Below are positions 60,704 through 64,000 of a stretch of DNA of 64,000 bases, piece by piece (position 1 is the stretch's first letter; every line of letters begins with the position of its first letter). Below the pieces are notes generated by a model. That model saw only the letters and a program-made list of their open reading frames with translations. It did not search any database and had not been told where the DNA came from. The DNA comes from Pelagimonas sp. (GTDB taxonomy: Bacteria; Pseudomonadota; Alphaproteobacteria; Rhodobacterales; Rhodobacteraceae): the NCBI GenBank assembly GCA_025210455.1, contig JAOARQ010000043.1, forward strand, positions 1-64,000, in the 5' to 3' direction. Made by a program: the position numbers and the translations under genes.

Positions 60704-61537
60704 TCAAACCAATCCGTCGAAATCCGACGCGGCGTGGCGGTCACGCAGCAGGCCTTCGCCTTCGCGATTCACCTTTGAGCCACGCTGCACCGCGGGGCGG
60801 TCACGGATCTCTTCAGCCCATCGCAGTACATTTTTGTATTCATGCACACTGAGAAATTCACCGGCGTTATAGCTTTCGCCAAATACGGTGCGACCGTACC
60901 ATGGGTAGATGGCGATATCCGCGATGGTGTAATCATCGCCCGCCACATAGCGTGCCTCTGCCAGACGGCGATCCAGCACATCCAGCTGACGCTTGACTTC
61001 CATGGCAAAGCGATCAATCGGATATTCCATTTTAAACGGCGCATAGGCGTAGAAATGACCAAAGCCGCCCCCCAGATAGGGCGCGCTGCCCATTTGCCAC
61101 ATCAGCCATGACAACATTTCTGAACGGTTGTCAGCGGTGCCTTGGAACGCGTCGAACTTTTCCGCCAGATGCATCAGAATGGCCCCGGATTCAAACACAC
61201 GTACCGGTGTGTCACCAGAGCGATCCATCAGCGCGGGGATTTTCGAATTGGGGTTCACAGCCACAAAGCCGGAACCAAACTGATCACCTTGCATGATGGA
61301 TATGTACCAGGCGTCATACTCTGCACCGGCGTGGCCAGCTTCCAGCAGCTCTTCCAGCAGGATTGTCACTTTTTGCCCGTTGGGGGTGCCCATGGAATAC
61401 AGCTGCAACGGGTGATCCCCAACGGGCAGGTCTTTATCGTGGGTTGGCCCGGCAATGGGGCGGTTGATCGAGGCCCATTCGCCGCCATTGGCTGCGTCCC
61501 AGGTCCAAACCTTTGGGGGGATGTATTCTTGGGTCAT
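60704..61537 (-). CDS. yghU: Glutathione S-transferase-like disulfide reductase, YghU type
   Basis: A 277-residue protein with the family-specific N-terminal extension (PPKVWTWDAANGGEWASINRPIAGPTHDKDLPVG). The GST thioredoxin fold follows: SMGTPNGQKVTILLEELLEAG, NPNSKIPALMDR and FESGAILMHLAEKF. The C-terminal domain has VAGDDYTIADIAIYPWYGR. E. coli YghU reduces disulfides with glutathione. Start 61537 follows AAGGACATGTGCG; the longer frame is antisense to the next gene. A shorter relative is at 30759-31460. Confidence 0.88.
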   Translation of the reverse strand: MTQEYIPPKVWTWDAANGGEWASINRPIAGPTHDKDLPVGDHPLQLYSMGTPNGQKVTILLEELLEAGHAGAEYDAWYISIMQGDQFGSGFVAVNPNSKIPALMDRSGDTPVRVFESGAILMHLAEKFDAFQGTADNRSEMLSWLMWQMGSAPYLGGGFGHFYAYAPFKMEYPIDRFAMEVKRQLDVLDRRLAEARYVAGDDYTIADIAIYPWYGRTVFGESYNAGEFLSVHEYKNVLRWAEEIRDRPAVQRGSKVNREGEGLLRDRHAASDFDGLV

Positions 61538-61636
61538 CGCACATGTCCTTGTCTGTTTGATCTGCAAGGTAGCGTGGTCAGCGGGAATTGCCAGAGGGGC
61601 TGTTTGCGCCAACACGAAATTGTGTTTCAATCCGGT

Positions 61637-62128
61637 ATGGAGAATCCGGTGGATCATAGCCCGGTTGCGGTTGTGCTCGGTGCGCGGGTCTGGGCGGGCG
61701 GTCAGGCGTCGCCCAGTCTGCGCAGGCGGGCGGAACATGCGGCCAAGCTTTGGCTGGCGTCGCGGGTGCGGGCAATTGTGGCCTGCGGCGGTGAGGGGGC
61801 CATGCCCCCGAGCGAGGCCGAGGTGATCCGGCAGATCTGTCTTGAGGCCGGGGTGCCAGAGGGGGCCGTTTTTCTTGAGGATCAATCGCGCACAACAGAA
61901 GAGAACCTGTTGTTTGCACGCCCGGTGCTGGACCGGGTCGGCGCGCGATCGATTGTCATTGTGACGGACCCGTATCACGCCCCCCGTGCTAGGTTGATTG
62001 CACGCAAGTTGGGGGTAAGCGCCACCAGCGATTGCCCGAAAATGCCTTCAGTGCGGTTAAAGTTTTTATTGCGTGAGACAGGGGCCTGGATCTTGTATTT
62101 TCTGCGCGGGAACGGGGCGCGCCTGTGA
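61637..62128 (+). CDS. YdcF/DUF218-family protein
   Basis: A 163-residue soluble Rossmann-like protein. VAVVLGARVW at the start, IVACGGEG in the first third, the EDQSRTTEENLLFA motif (conserved Ser/Thr and Glu) and IVIVTDPYHAPRARLIARKLG are family landmarks. YdcF of E. coli binds S-adenosylmethionine; other family members act on envelope precursors (SanA, ElyC). No membrane segment here, so it is cytoplasmic. The role is unknown. Confidence 0.82.
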   Translation: MENPVDHSPVAVVLGARVWAGGQASPSLRRRAEHAAKLWLASRVRAIVACGGEGAMPPSEAEVIRQICLEAGVPEGAVFLEDQSRTTEENLLFARPVLDRVGARSIVIVTDPYHAPRARLIARKLGVSATSDCPKMPSVRLKFLLRETGAWILYFLRGNGARL

Positions 62129-62163
62129 TGGGCGTAAGGCCCCGCTGACGCCTAATTGTCGAT

Positions 62164-63285
62164 CTAGTGAATTGTGTCTGACATCTCAATCGCCCCGTTT
62201 TCGACCATCGGCTGGGCGATCCTGCGCGATTCCTTCACCAAGATGCGCTGCTTTTGCACCTCTGGTATCAGCCTTGCAGAGGGGGGCGCCGAAGTGTGCA
62301 GGAGGTCTGGGAAGAGAAAGGCAATCTCTGCGCGGGCCTTTTTCCCAAGGGCGTTCAGGGTCTGCGTGCCAAGATACAGGCTTTCGGCGGGGGCGCCGTT
62401 TGCAAACAGAATTTCGTGGTTATCGCAAAGGATATGCCAATAGGTGACTGTCTTGTGCGATTTCAGTTCGCGCACCCCTTTCAGGTGCAACAGTTTGGCC
62501 GCCGAGACAAGCACCTGTGAGGTGCCGAACATTCTTTTGGCGATTTGGGATTGTACCAGCAAACGATGTTGGCGGGATACGATCAGATCCCTGCGGGGCA
62601 CCCGTTTGCCCAGTGATCCTGCCGTAATACGGATAGGGGTAAGGGGGCCCTTGACCTCTACGGTTTGTGAACCAATCCAGCGAATGACCTGCGGACCATT
62701 GTCGAGGGTGGCAACCTGATCGCCAACGGTCAGGTTTTCGACCGGCACCTCACCCGACAGGGTGCGGATCAGCGTTCCGCTGGCGAAGCAGGTGACATAA
62801 TTCCCCGTCGCTCTGGTGGCTGACATGTTCATCGACGATCCACCAATCAGCGAATCGAGGGACAGCGAGACCAGGGGTTTTGCCTCAAGCGCCGCCTGAT
62901 CGGCGTTCTCGCTCATTTCGGGGGCGAGGTAGGTGTTGCCATCGGTGTCCTGAAAGATGACGGCGCTGATATTGGCCGTTGTTCCATCTGAATATGTCAG
63001 GGTGGCATTATAAACCGCCAGCGCGTCAAACGTCTGGGGCGCGCCGCCATCGATCGAAAATTGATCGTTGGCGGCAGAGTTATTCATTTCATATTCTGGG
63101 TTCAGGCCGCCGCTAGAGCCAGCGCCAGCGGGCGCGAATTCCTGTACTTTGAACATCAGAGGATCAGCGTCTGACCCGAATGTTGACCCGACCAGCACCG
63201 ACGCATTTTCAGCGGTGGAATCCCCTTCAACCTGGTCAATTTCAGTTTGTTGACCCAGAGGAATTACATTGAATGTTGTTGGCAT
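62164..63285 (-). CDS. Hint (Hedgehog/intein) domain protein
   Basis: A 373-residue protein. The first 160 residues are acidic, low in Cys and beta-rich with repeated Asp/Gly stretches, typical of secreted Rhodobacteraceae Hint proteins. The Hint domain starts at Cys166, in VTCFASGTLIRTLSGEVPVENLTVGD. VSRQHRLLV (about 247) is the second conserved block with its His, and the LKSHKTVTYWHILCDNHEILFANG block near residue 300 resembles the third. No Sec signal is seen, so export by a type I or unknown route is possible. The C-terminal about 50 residues are variable. Whether it self-cleaves is not known. Confidence 0.85.
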   Translation of the reverse strand: MPTTFNVIPLGQQTEIDQVEGDSTAENASVLVGSTFGSDADPLMFKVQEFAPAGAGSSGGLNPEYEMNNSAANDQFSIDGGAPQTFDALAVYNATLTYSDGTTANISAVIFQDTDGNTYLAPEMSENADQAALEAKPLVSLSLDSLIGGSSMNMSATRATGNYVTCFASGTLIRTLSGEVPVENLTVGDQVATLDNGPQVIRWIGSQTVEVKGPLTPIRITAGSLGKRVPRRDLIVSRQHRLLVQSQIAKRMFGTSQVLVSAAKLLHLKGVRELKSHKTVTYWHILCDNHEILFANGAPAESLYLGTQTLNALGKKARAEIAFLFPDLLHTSAPPSARLIPEVQKQRILVKESRRIAQPMVENGAIEMSDTIH

Positions 63286-63419
63286 TTTTACACACACCTG
63301 CACGAGCGAAACCACATGTCCGCGCGAGAACAGGATGCGTAAGGAAGTTAAAAGGGAGATTAACGTCCGAGAGGCAATTCCTTAAAAAACAAGCAGCCTT
63401 TTATGTTCAGGGCCTCGGA

Positions 63420-64000
63420 TTACTCTAAAACCTCGGCCTGCGCATAGTGTGCCAGCTTATCAGGATCTACTTTGACTCCCAATCCGGGCGCTGTGGGTAC
63501 ATGGATGCGGCCATGTCTGACCGGGAAAGGATCCACCAGGATATCATCTGCCGCATAATAGGTGGCCATGTAGAATTCAGCCTGCAAATGCAGATCAGGC
63601 ACTGCTGCCATCAGATGGGTGCCCGCTGCATGGGCCAGACCGGTTTCAAACATGCAGCCGCCGTAAACCTCAATCCCCGCAGCCCGGGCAATGGCGGCCA
63701 CCTCAAGAGCACGGCGAATGCCACCTGATTTCATGATCTTGAGCGAGAAAACATCAGCGATACGGATCTGCGCCCCATAAAGCGCGCCTTTGGGATCAAA
63801 CACGCTTTCATCCGCCATGATCGGCGTGTCGATCACATGGGTGATATGGGCCAGCGCTTCGCGTTCATGCATCTTAACAGGCTGTTCCACAAAGGTGGGG
63901 CGGAACTGTTCCAGATCGCGAATACAGCGCACTGCATCATAGGCCCGCAGCCCTTGGTTATAGTCGATGCGAATGTCGATCTCATCGCCATAAAGCTGTC
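63420..64000 (-). CDS. Mandelate racemase/muconate lactonising enzyme-family protein (5' end cut off)
   Basis: C-terminal part of an enolase-superfamily enzyme, open to the window edge. Visible are DIRIDYNQGL (first metal Asp with Asn), then FVEQPVKMHE with the metal Glu, MADESVFD with the third metal ligand and SLKIMKSGGI with the acid/base lysine. YGGCMFETGLAHAAGTHL is the usual terminal strand. About 193 residues are present of about 370. It may be a muconate-type cycloisomerase or a sugar-acid or proline-betaine-type epimerase; the specificity loop is missing, so I leave it unnamed. Confidence 0.85.
   Translation of the reverse strand, partial: QLYGDEIDIRIDYNQGLRAYDAVRCIRDLEQFRPTFVEQPVKMHEREALAHITHVIDTPIMADESVFDPKGALYGAQIRIADVFSLKIMKSGGIRRALEVAAIARAAGIEVYGGCMFETGLAHAAGTHLMAAVPDLHLQAEFYMATYYAADDILVDPFPVRHGRIHVPTAPGLGVKVDPDKLAHYAQAEVLE

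Noticed and set aside
63348-63364. CtrA-like TTAA...TTAAC upstream of the Hint gene
   Set aside because: The spacer is eight bases, not seven, so it does not meet the consensus; kept only as a weak possibility.

Overview
This is a continuous stretch of chromosome from an alphaproteobacterium of the Rhodobacteraceae, most likely the marine Roseobacter group. Three things point there: the ethylmalonyl-CoA pathway genes ecm and ccr, a LuxR/LuxI pair behind a CtrA-type box, and the hisS-hisZ-hisG and mreB-to-rodA gene orders. I see no rRNA, tRNA, CRISPR array, transposase, integrase or phage gene, and base composition is even throughout. The first gene (sdhD) and the last gene (an enolase-superfamily enzyme) are cut by the window edges. 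No gap between genes is longer than about 270 bases.

Layout. (1) 1-3400: succinate dehydrogenase operon sdhD-sdhA-(secreted small protein)-sdhB. (2) 3560-5910: two small conserved proteins, a DUF1989 protein, then deoD and an H-NS/HvrA-like protein on the opposite strand. (3) 6059-11070: ecm, an acyltransferase and ccr, with a shared TTCTGC-type element in their promoter regions. (4) 11285-12910: quorum-sensing locus with a small protein, luxR and luxI. (5) 13006-14535: a RecD-like helicase. (6) 14548-19146: an MDR oxidoreductase and an operon of acyl-CoA ligase, MaoC hydratase, APH-type phosphotransferase and PaaI thioesterase. (7) 19193-26468: mreB-mreC-mreD-mrdA-rodA followed by ghrA-like and rpe, all on the minus strand. 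(8) 26739-32006: a dimethylglycine/sarcosine dehydrogenase-type enzyme, a monothiol-like glutaredoxin, small proteins, a GST and mscL. (9) 32119-35685: ald with a divergent Lrp regulator, a GMC oxidoreductase and a small lipoprotein. (10) 35781-40592: a four-gene catabolic operon built on a diaminopropionate ammonia-lyase, with its own divergent Lrp regulator. (11) 40735-50750: one long operon running xdhA-xdhB-xdhC-ABC ATPase-two permeases-voltage-gated-type ion channel-BMP binding protein, which looks like purine uptake coupled to purine oxidation. (12) 50966-59252: dnaE, a repeat-containing lipoprotein, slyX and hisS-hisZ-hisG. (13) 59257-64000: a MarR/EamA divergent pair with two near-identical palindromes, a YghU-type GST, a YdcF-like protein, a Hint-domain protein and the partial enolase-superfamily gene.

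The genes worth a second look are the diaminopropionate-type operon (it resembles the ectoine-degradation gene set but carries a different lyase), the ion channel embedded in the purine operon, the CtrA box ahead of luxR/luxI, the Hint-domain protein and the lipoprotein with three basic repeats. All functional calls come from reading motifs and gene order; no database search was possible.
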